Shown in pieces: positions 16,509 to 26,068 of a DNA stretch of 64,000 nt (positions are counted from its first letter, which is position 1; every line of letters starts with the position of its first letter). The translations under genes and the position numbers were made by a program. The notes under the pieces were generated by a model. It made no database searches. It saw only the letters and a program-made list of their open reading frames with translations, and was not told where the DNA came from. The stretch spans positions 17,440 through 81,439 of the forward strand of contig JAUNVD010000001.1 of NCBI GenBank assembly GCA_030537855.1, written 5' to 3'. Source of the DNA: Tissierellia bacterium. Lineage in GTDB: Bacteria > Bacillota > Clostridia > Tissierellales > Peptoniphilaceae.

Positions 16509-17021
16509 ATGGAAATAAAAAATAAATATGAAATTACGAAAGAAATTATATCAGAGTTTATGAAAAGAGCCATGAGGATTTTAGTGATTTATAGTTTTGT
16601 TATCGGAGCAATTGCCCTAGTCCTCAGTGTAGTTTTATATCGAGATGGAAGTCGTTTACTTCTAGGAATGGTAACTGCTTCTGGTGTTATTTGTCTTATC
16701 ACTGGCTTCATCATTGTGCCCTATACAGTAAAAGAACATATGAAACAAATAGAAGCTCTTCATGGAAAGAAAAAATCACAGTCATCCGTCACCTTTACAG
16801 AGGAAGGAATCTTTTTAAGTGAAGGGGATTCTAGTATAAAAAGAGAGTATTCTAATATTATTCGAGTTTATGAAACCAAGAATTTATGGATGCTTATGTT
16901 TGGAAAATACATAGGGATTCCTGTAAAAAAAGATGCCTTTACCAAAGGATCAGAAAAAGAATTTCGAAGATTAATGAAAAAAGTACTACCTAAAAATACA
17001 AAAGGCATGGAATTATTATAA
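16509..17021 (+). CDS. YcxB-like membrane protein
   Basis: 170 residues. Two membrane helices (about 22-44 and 52-74) are followed by a soluble C-terminal domain of about 75 residues (VTFTEEGIFLSEGDSSIKREYSNIIRVYETKNLWML) typical of the YcxB-like fold. ATG follows AAGGAAGTAGATAGT. Function in the family is unknown. It is divergent from the MATE gene with a 71-base shared promoter region, and ends at a strong terminator. Confidence 0.7.
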   Translation: MEIKNKYEITKEIISEFMKRAMRILVIYSFVIGAIALVLSVVLYRDGSRLLLGMVTASGVICLITGFIIVPYTVKEHMKQIEALHGKKKSQSSVTFTEEGIFLSEGDSSIKREYSNIIRVYETKNLWMLMFGKYIGIPVKKDAFTKGSEKEFRRLMKKVLPKNTKGMELL

Positions 17022-17055
17022 TGTAATATAATAATTCCATCAAATTAGATTTAGG

Positions 17056-17092
17056 AACATGATTCTCTTACGGAAAGGAATCATGTTTTTTT
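17056..17092 (+). terminator. rho-independent terminator after the YcxB-like gene
   Basis: AACATGATTC / GAATCATGTT stem, 12-base loop, then a T-run. Confidence 0.85.
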
Positions 17093-17155
17093 CATAGAGA
17101 TTTTTATCCTCTGAAATCCAATAAAACATTGTAACTTTAAAGTAGATGAAAGATA

Positions 17156-17199
17156 AAATCCTTCTGTTTCGATCAATTCTTGATTTAACGGAAGGATTT
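17156..17199 (-). terminator. long hairpin downstream of the frameshifted remnant
   Basis: AAATCCTTC / GAAGGATTT continues inward through GTT/AAC and ATCAA/TTGAT. It is 32 bases past the remnant's stop on the minus strand and is followed by TTTTATC, so it is probably its terminator. Confidence 0.6.
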
Positions 17200-17231
17200 A
17201 TATTCATTTAAATTTAAACTTAAGACTTTGT

Positions 17232-17562
17232 TTATTCCTTTGGTTCTTCTAATACTGGGTTGTCAAAAAATTCTGTACCATCAACAACATTACCTGAATA
17301 AATCCCAAATAACGAAACATATTTAATGCCATCTACCTCATAATATAATTCTATATCTGAATATTCCTCAAAATATTTTTTGTATTGTGTGAAATCTTTT
17401 CATGGTGTATTGATATTTCCCATCTTCTAAGGTCAAAACATCCTTTATATTTTTATCTCTCCCTTCCTCGGTATAATCAAATACATTAGAAACGGTTAAA
17501 AGAATTTCCACATCGCCAGATAGTTTAATCTCCTTTTCTTCATGATAAAAGGTAAATACCAT
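17232..17562 (-). pseudogene. frameshifted remnant of a small protein of unknown function
   Basis: The minus strand reads MVFTFYHEEKEIKLSGDVEIL... for 64 codons and stops. Removing one base of the TTTT run at 17397-17400 (AAAA on the coding strand) joins it to DFTQYKKYFEEYSDIELYY...NPVLEEPKE and a stop at 17232-17234, about 109 residues in all. In-frame codons continue upstream of the ATG (SLSINTNPT) to a stop, and no ribosome site precedes the ATG, so the 5' end may be lost too. Alternating beta-type sequence suggests an extracytoplasmic domain. The family is not recognised. Confidence 0.6.
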
Positions 17563-17742
17563 AGTAGGATTGGTATTTATACTTAAAGATTCCTATTTTT
17601 ATAGTATCTGTAGTTTCTATATGAGACTTATTATCTTATAGTATTTGAAAATGTCAATATATTAATTTTACGATGAATAATATAATGATATAAGCTTAAA
17701 TTAGGCATACTAATAGTAGTGTAAAAGATTTAAGATTTAAAA

Positions 17743-17796
17743 GAAAAAACTACCTCTAAGAATTTCAAAAGAAAGCTTGAATTTCCAAGAGGTAGT
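17743..17796 (-). terminator. terminator of the NSS transporter gene
   Basis: On the minus strand ACTACCTCT / AGAGGTAGT with an inner GAAATTC/GAATTT pairing, followed by TTTTTTC. It lies seven bases after the stop. Confidence 0.85.
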
Positions 17797-17802
17797 ATCT
17801 GA

Positions 17803-19113
17803 TTAAAAAGATATTCCTTTAAAAAGAGCAATACAGGTTAGAATAAGCGCTAAAGGAACATAGAGATATCGCCCTAAGTTATGCCACCAAAGTCCAAGGG
17901 GTTTTCCTCCAGTTTCAATCTCATCCATAAGGTCATCCTTGGGAAGAATCCAAAACCAAGTAATTGCTCCTAGTAAGGCACCAATGGGAATAATGTAAAT
18001 GGAAACAAAGTCCATCCAAGGGCCCCATTGATATATAGCTTCCATATTAATACCAATAACAAAACATAGTAAAGGTAGGGCAATCATCCAAATTTTTCGA
18101 GAAATTTTTGGGAATTTCGTATGGAAGGATTCAATCACCACTTCAAACATATTTTGTAAGGAAGAAATTCCTCCAAAGACCACAGCAAAAAATAGGATAA
18201 TAGCAAAAATACGACCTAAGTAAATATCTTGTAAAATCGTAGGTAAGGTAACAAATAATAATCCAGGGCCAGCGCCAACATCTACCCCATAGCCAAAGCA
18301 AGCAGGAATAATCACAAGTGCTGCTACAAGGGCAGCAATGGTATCAAAGATGGCAGTGTTTATGGCTCCTTTTAAAACATCCTCATCTTTGGGCAAGTAG
18401 GCACCATAAACAATCATTCCCGATCCTGTAACAGAGAGGGAAAAGAAAGCTTGTCCCATCGCATAAATCCATATCATCGGGTCTTTTAATTCCTCCCATC
18501 TTGGCTGAAACATAAAAGCATATCCTTCTTTAGAACCTGGCAAGAAAAACATACGGATAGCCAAAATACAAAATAAAATAAAAAATAATGGCATCATAAC
18601 TTGATTTGTTTTTTCAATACTTTTTGCTCCCACAGATATCGACAGAGCAACAATGACTAAAATCGCCGCATGGTATAGAGGTACTGAATATGGGGTTAAA
18701 GAAAATCCATTAAACCAAGGTTCTGGGTCTACTATCATTAAAGATCCGGTAAGGGATTGGACTAAAGCTTTTAAAACATAAGCAACGATAACAGAATACC
18801 CTAAGGCGATACATAGGGAGCCTAGTAAGGGAATCCAACCAATTATTTTTCCCGGACCATGAAGGCCACGTTTTTTCCATGCATATTCATAAGAACCTAG
18901 AGTACCAGTTCCTGTTCTTCGTCCAATGGCGTATTCAGCACTTAAGGCAACTAATGCAAAGAGGCTTACAAAGAAAAGATATGCAATTAAAAATGCTCCT
19001 CCTCCCATAGTACCCATACGAAAAGGAAAGCCCCAAACATTAGCCATACCCACAGCAGAACCAACACAGGCTAAAACAAAGCCCCAATGGCTGCTAAAAG
19101 TACGTTTTTTCAT
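17803..19113 (-). CDS. sodium-dependent transporter, NSS family
   Basis: 436 residues with about eleven membrane spans. TM1 carries the NSS sodium/substrate motif GSAVGMANVWGFP, followed by GGGAFLIAY. Bacterial members (MhsT, LeuT, TnaT) import hydrophobic or aromatic amino acids with sodium. It is monocistronic: the ATG follows AGGAGGATTCT, a terminator follows, and the remnant gene lies downstream. In an amino-acid-fermenting host it would be a nutrient uptake system, which is inference; the exact amino acid cannot be read from the sequence. Confidence 0.93.
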   Translation of the reverse strand: MKKRTFSSHWGFVLACVGSAVGMANVWGFPFRMGTMGGGAFLIAYLFFVSLFALVALSAEYAIGRRTGTGTLGSYEYAWKKRGLHGPGKIIGWIPLLGSLCIALGYSVIVAYVLKALVQSLTGSLMIVDPEPWFNGFSLTPYSVPLYHAAILVIVALSISVGAKSIEKTNQVMMPLFFILFCILAIRMFFLPGSKEGYAFMFQPRWEELKDPMIWIYAMGQAFFSLSVTGSGMIVYGAYLPKDEDVLKGAINTAIFDTIAALVAALVIIPACFGYGVDVGAGPGLLFVTLPTILQDIYLGRIFAIILFFAVVFGGISSLQNMFEVVIESFHTKFPKISRKIWMIALPLLCFVIGINMEAIYQWGPWMDFVSIYIIPIGALLGAITWFWILPKDDLMDEIETGGKPLGLWWHNLGRYLYVPLALILTCIALFKGISF

Positions 19114-19350
19114 AGAATCCTCCTAGTAATAGTATAGTTAAACTACAAATTCCTTGTACTTGTATTCTACTATAGGAGACTGTAATTGAAAAGAAAGGAT
19201 TTTCAAGAAATACTTATCATATGTCAATTTAAGGTCAAAAATTATAATTCCCTGTAATATATTTGACAAAAATCAAACTATGGTGGATAAAGTTTTGGCT
19301 TTAGGGTATTATTAAGTTAGTCTATTTGTATCTATAAAGGAGGTAAATTT

Positions 19351-21621
19351 ATGTTTAACAAGAAAACCATTGCTTTGCTATTGGTTGCATCTTTACTCCT
19401 AGGTTTTCTAGGAATGTCAAGTGCAGCTTTTGCAGAGCCGGAAGCAAAACCAGAAGAGGTCGTTTTATTCCATTTAAACGATACTCATGGTAGAGCAGCA
19501 GAAAACAAAGATCCTGAAAAGGCGGCAAAGGAAAAGATTATAGGGTATGCTCGTTTAAAAACTTATAAGGATCTAAATAAAAATGCATTATTACTTGATG
19601 CAGGGGATACATTACACGGAACAACTTTTGCAACGATTTCCCGAGGGAAATCCATCGTTCGATTAATGAATGAAGCAGGAGTTGATGTATTTGTTCCTGG
19701 GAACCATGATTTTAATTATGGATATCCTCGATTATTAGAGCTTGTAAAACAAGCAAAATTTTCTGTAGTAGCTGCTAATGTGAAAGAAGAAAAAGATGGA
19801 ACCTATCCTATGGATGGCCATGTTATTAAAGAAATCAATGGCAAGAAAATTGGTATCTTTGGATTAGCAACTCCAGAAACTAGAACAAAATCCAATCCTT
19901 TAAATACAGAAGGTGTGGAATTTGAAGATTATATTGAAGTGGCTAAGAGAGAAGTAAAAGCTCTTCAAGATGAAAAAGTGGATGCAATTGTCCTTCTTTG
20001 CCATTTAGGTATTGACGAATCTTCTGATGAACGTTCGGATATTGTAGCTGAAAAAGTAGAAGGTATTGACGTGGTCATTGATGGACATAGTCATACCTTG
20101 CTAAAAGACGGCATGACCGTTGGTAACACATTAATTGCTCAAACTGGTGAGCATATGCAAAATTTAGGTAAAGTAACTCTTACCTTTAATGGAGACAAAT
20201 TAGTAAATAAGAAGGCTGAAATTCTTTCCTATGATGATTTGAAAAATGTTACTCCTGATGAAGGAATTTTAAAATCTGTAGAAGAAATTGAAAAAGAAAA
20301 TAAACCATTCTTAGAGGAATTTGTTGGAAGAACGGAAGTTGATTTAGAAGGAAAACGTGAAAATGTTCGTACTGGAGAAACTAATTTAGGAAATCTTCTT
20401 ACAGATGCAATGCTTGATATTTCAAAAGCCGATGTAGCAATTACAAATGGTGGAGGAATTCGAGCTACTATTCCTAAAGGTGATATCCGTATGCAAGATA
20501 TTCTAAATTCCTTCCCATTTACTAACTATCCTGTAAAATTAGAAGTTACTGGTAAGACTATTTTAGAAGCTTTAGAATATGGTGTGGACAAAGCACCAGA
20601 TGTTGTAGGTAAATTCCCACATGTAGGTGGAATGACCTTTAAGTATGATCCAAAACAAGAACCAGGAAGTCGTGTTTTTGATGTACTTGTAAAAGGAGAG
20701 CCCATCGACTTAGATAAGAAATACACCCTTGTTACCAATGACTTTATGGCTGTTGGTGGAGATGGATATGAAATGTTTAAAGATGCTGTAAAACTTTCAG
20801 AGCATCCACTACTATCTGAAGTATTAGCAGATTATATTAAAGCACATTCACCGGTAGCTCCTAAGGTAGAAGGACGTGTTGTGGTTGCAGATAAACCAGC
20901 TGACAAACCTGAAGATCCTAAGGCTCCAGAGTTTACAGATATTGTAGGACATTGGGCTGAAAAATATATTAATGATGTTGTGAAAAAAGGTATCTTTAAT
21001 GGTATGACAGATACTACTTTTGAACCGAATACCAAAATTTCTCGAGCTATGGTGGTAACTGTTTTAGGTCGTTTTGAAGAAAAAATGAATAAAGACTTTA
21101 AACCAGTAGATGCTACATTTAAAGACATTACAGATCCTAATGCATGGTATGCAAAATATGTGGGTTGGGCTGCTGAAAATGAAATCGTAAAAGGTTACGA
21201 AGACGGAACCTTCAAACCTGGACAAGAAGTAACAAGAGAAGAAATGGCAGTTATGATTGCTCGTTACTTGGGATATAAAGAAGTTCCTGTAAAAGATGTA
21301 AAACCACAAGAGTTTAAAGATGCTGATAAGATTGCAGATTGGGCAAAAGAATCTATTGATCATTGTGTAAATGCAGGTATCTTAAATGGTCGTGAAGATG
21401 GAACCTTTGATCCAAAAGGTAATGGAACTCGTGGTGAACTTGCAAAAATTCTTTCCGTTATTTCTGAAATAGAATTCCCAGCAAAAACAGAAAAGCCTGA
21501 GGAAAAGAAAGAAGAAGGCAAGGATGAGAAGAAGGAAGAAGTGAAAGACGAGAAAAAAGATGAAGCGAAGGATGAAGTAAAAGATAAAAACGAAAAGACA
21601 GAAACAGAAAAAGCTGCATAA
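19351..21621 (+). CDS. secreted 5'-nucleotidase/metallophosphatase anchored by SLH domains
   Basis: 756 residues, ATG after AAAGGAGGTAAATTT. Signal peptide about 1-28 (cleavage after AFA). Metallophosphatase domain about 35-300: LNDTHG, DAGDTLHG, PGNHDFNYG, DGHSHT and TGEH are the metal-binding blocks. The 5'-nucleotidase C domain (about 325-500) has TNGGGIRA and GGDGYEMF. Three SLH domains follow (about 525-580, 590-645, 655-710; e.g. GHWAEKYIN), which bind pyruvylated cell-wall polymer. The last ~40 residues are a Lys/Glu-rich repeat tail. It probably releases nucleosides and phosphate from extracellular nucleotides at the cell surface. Confidence 0.93.
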   Translation: MFNKKTIALLLVASLLLGFLGMSSAAFAEPEAKPEEVVLFHLNDTHGRAAENKDPEKAAKEKIIGYARLKTYKDLNKNALLLDAGDTLHGTTFATISRGKSIVRLMNEAGVDVFVPGNHDFNYGYPRLLELVKQAKFSVVAANVKEEKDGTYPMDGHVIKEINGKKIGIFGLATPETRTKSNPLNTEGVEFEDYIEVAKREVKALQDEKVDAIVLLCHLGIDESSDERSDIVAEKVEGIDVVIDGHSHTLLKDGMTVGNTLIAQTGEHMQNLGKVTLTFNGDKLVNKKAEILSYDDLKNVTPDEGILKSVEEIEKENKPFLEEFVGRTEVDLEGKRENVRTGETNLGNLLTDAMLDISKADVAITNGGGIRATIPKGDIRMQDILNSFPFTNYPVKLEVTGKTILEALEYGVDKAPDVVGKFPHVGGMTFKYDPKQEPGSRVFDVLVKGEPIDLDKKYTLVTNDFMAVGGDGYEMFKDAVKLSEHPLLSEVLADYIKAHSPVAPKVEGRVVVADKPADKPEDPKAPEFTDIVGHWAEKYINDVVKKGIFNGMTDTTFEPNTKISRAMVVTVLGRFEEKMNKDFKPVDATFKDITDPNAWYAKYVGWAAENEIVKGYEDGTFKPGQEVTREEMAVMIARYLGYKEVPVKDVKPQEFKDADKIADWAKESIDHCVNAGILNGREDGTFDPKGNGTRGELAKILSVISEIEFPAKTEKPEEKKEEGKDEKKEEVKDEKKDEAKDEVKDKNEKTETEKAA

Positions 21622-21640
21622 TCCTTCTTTATTGGACCGA

Positions 21641-21672
21641 AAAAGGTCGCCTCGAAAGGCGACCTTTTTTCA
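21641..21672 (+). terminator. rho-independent terminator after the nucleotidase gene
   Basis: AAAAGGTCGCC / GGCGACCTTTT with a TCGAAA loop and a T-run; very strong. Confidence 0.92.
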
Positions 21673-21700
21673 TGGAGATTGAAGAATTTACGTATCAATC

Positions 21701-22708
21701 TTATCGATAGGATTGATAGGAAATAAGAGTTAAATCCTTTGTCATATATTTATCTTTCATAGACTCTTTCTTTAATAAATCTGTTGTTAAATATTTTTTA
21801 TTATCATCAGCAAAGACGGTACATACAATGGCATCTTCACCTAACTCTTCCTGTAATTGAATAGCTCCTAATAGATTTGCACCAGAAGAAATTCCTACAG
21901 CAAGTCCTAATTTTGCTAAATTTTGAGCTGCTATAATACTGTCTCCATCGGAAATAGAAACAATATCGTCTAAGGAATCTAAGTCACAAATAGGAGGAAC
22001 AAATTCGTCGCTAATTCCAGCGATTCTATGTTTTCCTGTATGCTTCTTTTCTGTTAAAACAGGGGATTCTAAAGGTTCAAGTGGAGATATTTTTGCACTT
22101 GGATTGAATTTGCGAATCGCCTTTCCTACCCCCATAACCGTACCTCCTGTTCCCACACCAGCTACAAATCCATCTGGTTTTAATCCTAATTTTTGGAATT
22201 GTTCCACAATTTCTAATCCTAGACTTTGGTATTGCCCTTCCACATTATTCGGATTTTCAAATTGGAGTGGCAAAAATACATTCGAATGTTCTTGGGCATA
22301 TTTCTTTGAAAGGGATATACTACCTAAAAACCCACCTTCTTCTCGGGAAACATGGATGATTTCTGCTCCAAAAGAAGATATCATTCGTTTTCTTTCTGCA
22401 CTCATCCAATCAGGCATATAGATCTTAACAGGGAGATTTAAAAAGGCTCCTAAAGCACAAAAGGAAATTCCTGTATTTCCACTTGTAGCTTCAACAATCG
22501 TAGAGTCAACCGTTAGTTCTTCTTTTTCGATAGCTTCCTTTAAGATATAATAAGCCATTCGATCTTTTACAGATCCTGTTAAATTATAGGATTCGACTTT
22601 AGCATAAATAGAATTTTCTTTTCCTTTATATTGATATTGGATTTGAACCAATGGGGTATTGCCGATTAGTCGATCCAGTTTTTCCAATTTACTTTTTAAT
22701 TGATTCAT
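21701..22708 (-). CDS. PLP-dependent cysteine-synthase-family protein
   Basis: 335 residues of the fold-type II beta family (CysK/CBS). Lys48 in LTGSVKDRM binds PLP, TSGNTG is the substrate loop, and GVGTGGT binds the PLP phosphate. Start ATG follows AAAGGAGGATGG. Ordinary CysK makes cysteine from O-acetylserine and sulfide, but the family also contains cystathionine and diaminopropionate synthases. It lies 55 bases downstream of the racemase-like gene and on the same strand, so the real substrate may relate to that operon. The extra C-terminal tail (about 20 residues) is not typical of CysK. Confidence 0.85.
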   Translation of the reverse strand: MNQLKSKLEKLDRLIGNTPLVQIQYQYKGKENSIYAKVESYNLTGSVKDRMAYYILKEAIEKEELTVDSTIVEATSGNTGISFCALGAFLNLPVKIYMPDWMSAERKRMISSFGAEIIHVSREEGGFLGSISLSKKYAQEHSNVFLPLQFENPNNVEGQYQSLGLEIVEQFQKLGLKPDGFVAGVGTGGTVMGVGKAIRKFNPSAKISPLEPLESPVLTEKKHTGKHRIAGISDEFVPPICDLDSLDDIVSISDGDSIIAAQNLAKLGLAVGISSGANLLGAIQLQEELGEDAIVCTVFADDNKKYLTTDLLKKESMKDKYMTKDLTLISYQSYR

Positions 22709-22763
22709 TCCATCCTCCTTTTATCTATTTATTTTACCCTAAGAGAGGTAATGATAAAAGTAT

Positions 22764-23828
22764 TTATGGATGATATTTGTAAGTAACATGTTTAGAACTT
22801 AAACTTCGTAGTAGTCCTAAATATTCTAAATGAAAGAGCATCGTATCTCCTGGTTTTAAATTTCTAGGACAATCCTCTACATCTAATACGGTATGATCGC
22901 TACATGAGCCTAAAATTTCTACACCTTGATCTACTGGAGTATAAGAACCTGGTTGAACATCAGCGCGGCCTAATGCTAATATGGCTCTAAGACGATGTCC
23001 ACGGTCTTCAAATTCTGGAACTTGGAAATCTAAATTTGCCCCATATTGTCCCCATGGCTTAGTGGGTTTTTCAAATAGCTCAATAATTTCTGCTTCCAAA
23101 ACAAAGGGATGGTGATTATAATCTTCCATTAACGGTAAGACATTATCAATTCTTCCTTCTATCCAACCAACTCCTGTTCGAATATGGTTGATTCCTTTTG
23201 GTAAGGTTTTATTTAAAATTAATTCTAGAGAAGAAGAGTTTCCCCCTGAAAAAATAGGTTGATCAATAGCACATTCATTGGCCACAAGGTGACCTAATCG
23301 TAAAAGTTCCTCTAGATTTTCTTTAGAAGGAGCAATACCACAAAGGTCGTTAAAATTACCACTGACACCAACAATCTTTATTCCCTTAAACTCTTTTCCC
23401 TTTTTTGCAATTTGTAAAAGATTCTCTTCTCCATAAATTCCCTCACGTAAATCTCCAAGTTCTACTCCTAAAAGGACCTTATGGATTTTATCTTGTTTTA
23501 AGGCTTCTTCAGAAAGACCTTTTAGTACAGAAAGATGAGATTCAATAGAATGGGTTGAATATGCTACCGTTTTGTCTAGGGAAGAAGGCATAGAAGAACG
23601 GATGATAAATTTATCGACAGGTAATGAAGTATAAGACTTTAAATTGTTAATCCGAGAATCTCCAATAGATTGGAATCCACCTTGAATTAAAGTTTGGGCG
23701 ATAGGTAAATTACCATCCGTTACTTTTACAACAGCTGTAGGCTGAACACTTGCCTTAGTACAAAGATCCACTACTTTTTTTGCATTTTCCTCTAATTGAC
23801 GTAAATAAATATGTAATTTTGGATACAT
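22764..23828 (-). CDS. ornithine/alanine racemase-family PLP protein
   Basis: 354 residues, alanine-racemase-type TIM barrel plus C-terminal beta domain. Probable PLP Lys34 lies in AVVKVTDG, and LGDLREGIY, SGGNSSSLE and HIRTGVGW are conserved in clostridial ornithine racemases (Orr) and the YhfX-like group. Its ATG overlaps the stop of the transporter gene (TAATG) and uses an AGGAGAG site inside that gene, so it is translationally coupled. Orr feeds D-ornithine to the aminomutase pathway, and a diaminopentanoate dehydrogenase lies at 48.7 kb. The assignment to ornithine rather than another amino acid is not certain. Confidence 0.75.
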   Translation of the reverse strand: MYPKLHIYLRQLEENAKKVVDLCTKASVQPTAVVKVTDGNLPIAQTLIQGGFQSIGDSRINNLKSYTSLPVDKFIIRSSMPSSLDKTVAYSTHSIESHLSVLKGLSEEALKQDKIHKVLLGVELGDLREGIYGEENLLQIAKKGKEFKGIKIVGVSGNFNDLCGIAPSKENLEELLRLGHLVANECAIDQPIFSGGNSSSLELILNKTLPKGINHIRTGVGWIEGRIDNVLPLMEDYNHHPFVLEAEIIELFEKPTKPWGQYGANLDFQVPEFEDRGHRLRAILALGRADVQPGSYTPVDQGVEILGSCSDHTVLDVEDCPRNLKPGDTMLFHLEYLGLLRSLSSKHVTYKYHP

Positions 23829-24718
23829 TAAACTCTCCTTTTCTTCCAGATAATAGGGGCTAGTTCCATAATGAAAATACTAGTAACCATTAAAAATGCA
23901 CCAATATATGCACGTAATCCTAATCGTTCCCCGGCAAAGATAAAAGCCACGATTCCAGCAAAAACTGGTTCTAAGGAAAAAATAATCCCCACTCGAGTGG
24001 CTGTTGTAAATTTTTGGGCAATAGCTTGAACTACAAAGGCCATACCTGTACAAAACACAGATAAAAATAAGGTAGCTGCCCAAATTTTTCCAGAGGAAGG
24101 TAGGATAGGACTTTCCCAGATAAAAGCAGCAATAACATTTAATAAGCCACATACAAAAAATTGATAAACACTTAATTGATATGCATCTACAGTTTTCTTT
24201 TTCACTGCGTATTCTGTAAATAAAAGATGATTTGCATAACAAATAGCACATAGTATAGATGCAATATCTCCTTTAAAATTTTTCATGTTTATTGTAAATC
24301 CATCCCCTAAGGTTAATAGACAGATTCCTATAAAACAAAGTATGACAGACAAAAAAGTATGAGGTTTTGGGACCCTTCTATAATAAAGAAATGCAAAAAT
24401 AGGGGTAAAGATGACAGTCATACTTGCTAAAAACCCTGTGTTTGACAAGGTGGTATATTTAACTCCCATATTTGCTCCAATATAGACTAAGAATAAGAGA
24501 AAGCCACAACCAAGACTATGTAATAGGGTGGTTTTATTTGGAGATTTTAATTGGGGAAAAGAAAATAAAAAGGCAATTCCAAAAGCGACAAAAAAACGAT
24601 AGGCATTTAAGGTAAAGGAACCTAATTCCATCATAGCAAGGTCAACAAAATAATAGGAAAAACCCCAACTTAATGCAACAAGTATTAACATAAGATCCGC
24701 TTTTTGTCTTTGATTCAC
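23828..24718 (-). CDS. EamA/DMT-family transporter
   Basis: 296 residues from GTG 24718, chosen for the AAGGAGGGG site; an ATG at 24844 in the same frame adds 42 hydrophilic residues and overlaps the divergent gene's promoter and start. It has ten membrane spans in two EamA repeats (ALSWGFSYYFVDLAM and the second half with FAGIVAFIFAGERLG). EamA proteins export amino acids or metabolites. It is the first gene of the transporter-racemase-PLP synthase unit, suggesting transport of the amino acid those enzymes act on. Confidence 0.88.
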   Translation of the reverse strand: MNQRQKADLMLILVALSWGFSYYFVDLAMMELGSFTLNAYRFFVAFGIAFLFSFPQLKSPNKTTLLHSLGCGFLLFLVYIGANMGVKYTTLSNTGFLASMTVIFTPIFAFLYYRRVPKPHTFLSVILCFIGICLLTLGDGFTINMKNFKGDIASILCAICYANHLLFTEYAVKKKTVDAYQLSVYQFFVCGLLNVIAAFIWESPILPSSGKIWAATLFLSVFCTGMAFVVQAIAQKFTTATRVGIIFSLEPVFAGIVAFIFAGERLGLRAYIGAFLMVTSIFIMELAPIIWKKRRV

Positions 24719-24829
24719 TCCAATCCCCTCCTTTGCCCCTATTATAGCATGAAAGGATAGAATATGGGCTTTAAGATATTCTTGTAGAGAATCTTTTGTG
24801 ATAAAATAATAAGAAAAAGGGAGAAAACT

Positions 24830-25993
24830 ATGGAAATCCGACAATTGGAAGGTGGAGATTATAAAAGGTATCGAGAAATCACATACCGAGGATATCCTGC
24901 TCTACGTGATTTTTCTTCAAAAGGGATTAAAGATTATGAAGAAAATTTAATAACCATGCTAAATCATCAAGATGAGGTTCGTTTTTTTGGAGCTTTTATA
25001 GAGGAAGAATTAGTTGCTGTTATGCGTCTGTTTACCATTAAGATGAATATTTTTGGAAAGCTCCAAACTGTGTCTGGTTTAGGATTTTTAGCAACGGATC
25101 CTTTATTTAAAAACCAAGGAATTGGAAGAAAAATGGTGGAATTTTTTGAAAAAGATGCATTAGACCATGGGATATTCCTGGGAATTTTATTACCTTTTCG
25201 ACCAGATTTTTATGGGAAAGTAGGATATGGGATTCTTTCCAAACTCCATCGATATGAAATAGGGATAGAGTATTTACCGAATAAACCAAAAGAAGTTTTA
25301 TTAAAGGAAGTTAAAGACTTTCATGAAATATTTTCTTTTCAAAAAAGAATGGCTACAAATCACCATGGACATACTATTCTTTTAGAAAGTGAAAAGGAAG
25401 AAATCAAAGAAGATTTAGAAACCTATACTATTGGTGCATATAATAAGGAATGTATTGGGTATCTTCGTTATCGAACTCGCCCTTTATTTCTAGGGAATTA
25501 TACGAGAAATTATTTTCAAATAGAAGATTTGGTTACAGAAAGCCCAAAAGGTTTGGAAGCCTTATTATCTCATTTAAAAGATCAAAAAGATCAAGGAGAA
25601 TATATTCTTTGGGACACCCATAGAGAAGGAGTGGAACATTTTTTTGAACATCCATTAGATAGGTCTGGAAACTACATCCCTCGAGGATATTTGCAAAGTA
25701 ATATTTCTGCTGTAGGATTGATGGGAAAAATTCTAAACTATGATGATTTTTTAGAAGCCTATCCTAGCTTTTCTTCTCTAAAAACATTTACTTGGAAAAT
25801 GGATTATAAAACATTTGGACATGGAGAAGAAATAATGATAAAAGAAAAACATCTTGCACCTCTTTGGTTAGGTACTATTTCTCCAAGAGCTTTATATGAA
25901 TTAGGTCTGATAAGTTGTAAAGAAAATGTGTTAGAAACATTGGAAAATATATTACCAAGGGTTCGCCCCTTACTTACCAATCTTGATTTATAG
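24830..25993 (+). CDS. Eis-like GNAT N-acetyltransferase
   Basis: 387 residues, ATG after AAGGGAGAAAACT. An N-terminal GNAT domain has the acetyl-CoA motif KNQGIGRKM (about 98-106) preceded by SGLGFLATDPLF. A second GNAT-like region and a C-terminal SCP2-like part give the three-domain arrangement of Eis proteins. Eis enzymes acetylate amines such as aminoglycosides or peptides; the natural substrate here is unknown. It is divergent from the transporter operon, with about 110 bases between the chosen starts. Confidence 0.8.
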   Translation: MEIRQLEGGDYKRYREITYRGYPALRDFSSKGIKDYEENLITMLNHQDEVRFFGAFIEEELVAVMRLFTIKMNIFGKLQTVSGLGFLATDPLFKNQGIGRKMVEFFEKDALDHGIFLGILLPFRPDFYGKVGYGILSKLHRYEIGIEYLPNKPKEVLLKEVKDFHEIFSFQKRMATNHHGHTILLESEKEEIKEDLETYTIGAYNKECIGYLRYRTRPLFLGNYTRNYFQIEDLVTESPKGLEALLSHLKDQKDQGEYILWDTHREGVEHFFEHPLDRSGNYIPRGYLQSNISAVGLMGKILNYDDFLEAYPSFSSLKTFTWKMDYKTFGHGEEIMIKEKHLAPLWLGTISPRALYELGLISCKENVLETLENILPRVRPLLTNLDL

Positions 25994-26068
25994 AAGTTGA
26001 CGTGTTTTTAGGGATATTATATAATAATATTTTGTATTATATGATTACTTAAAAAGGGGGTTAAGGAT

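Noticed and set aside
21360-21698. 112-codon antisense frame opposite the SLH nucleotidase tail
   Set aside because: Low-complexity Ser/Phe-rich translation caused by the Lys/Glu-rich repeat on the other strand; no start signals.
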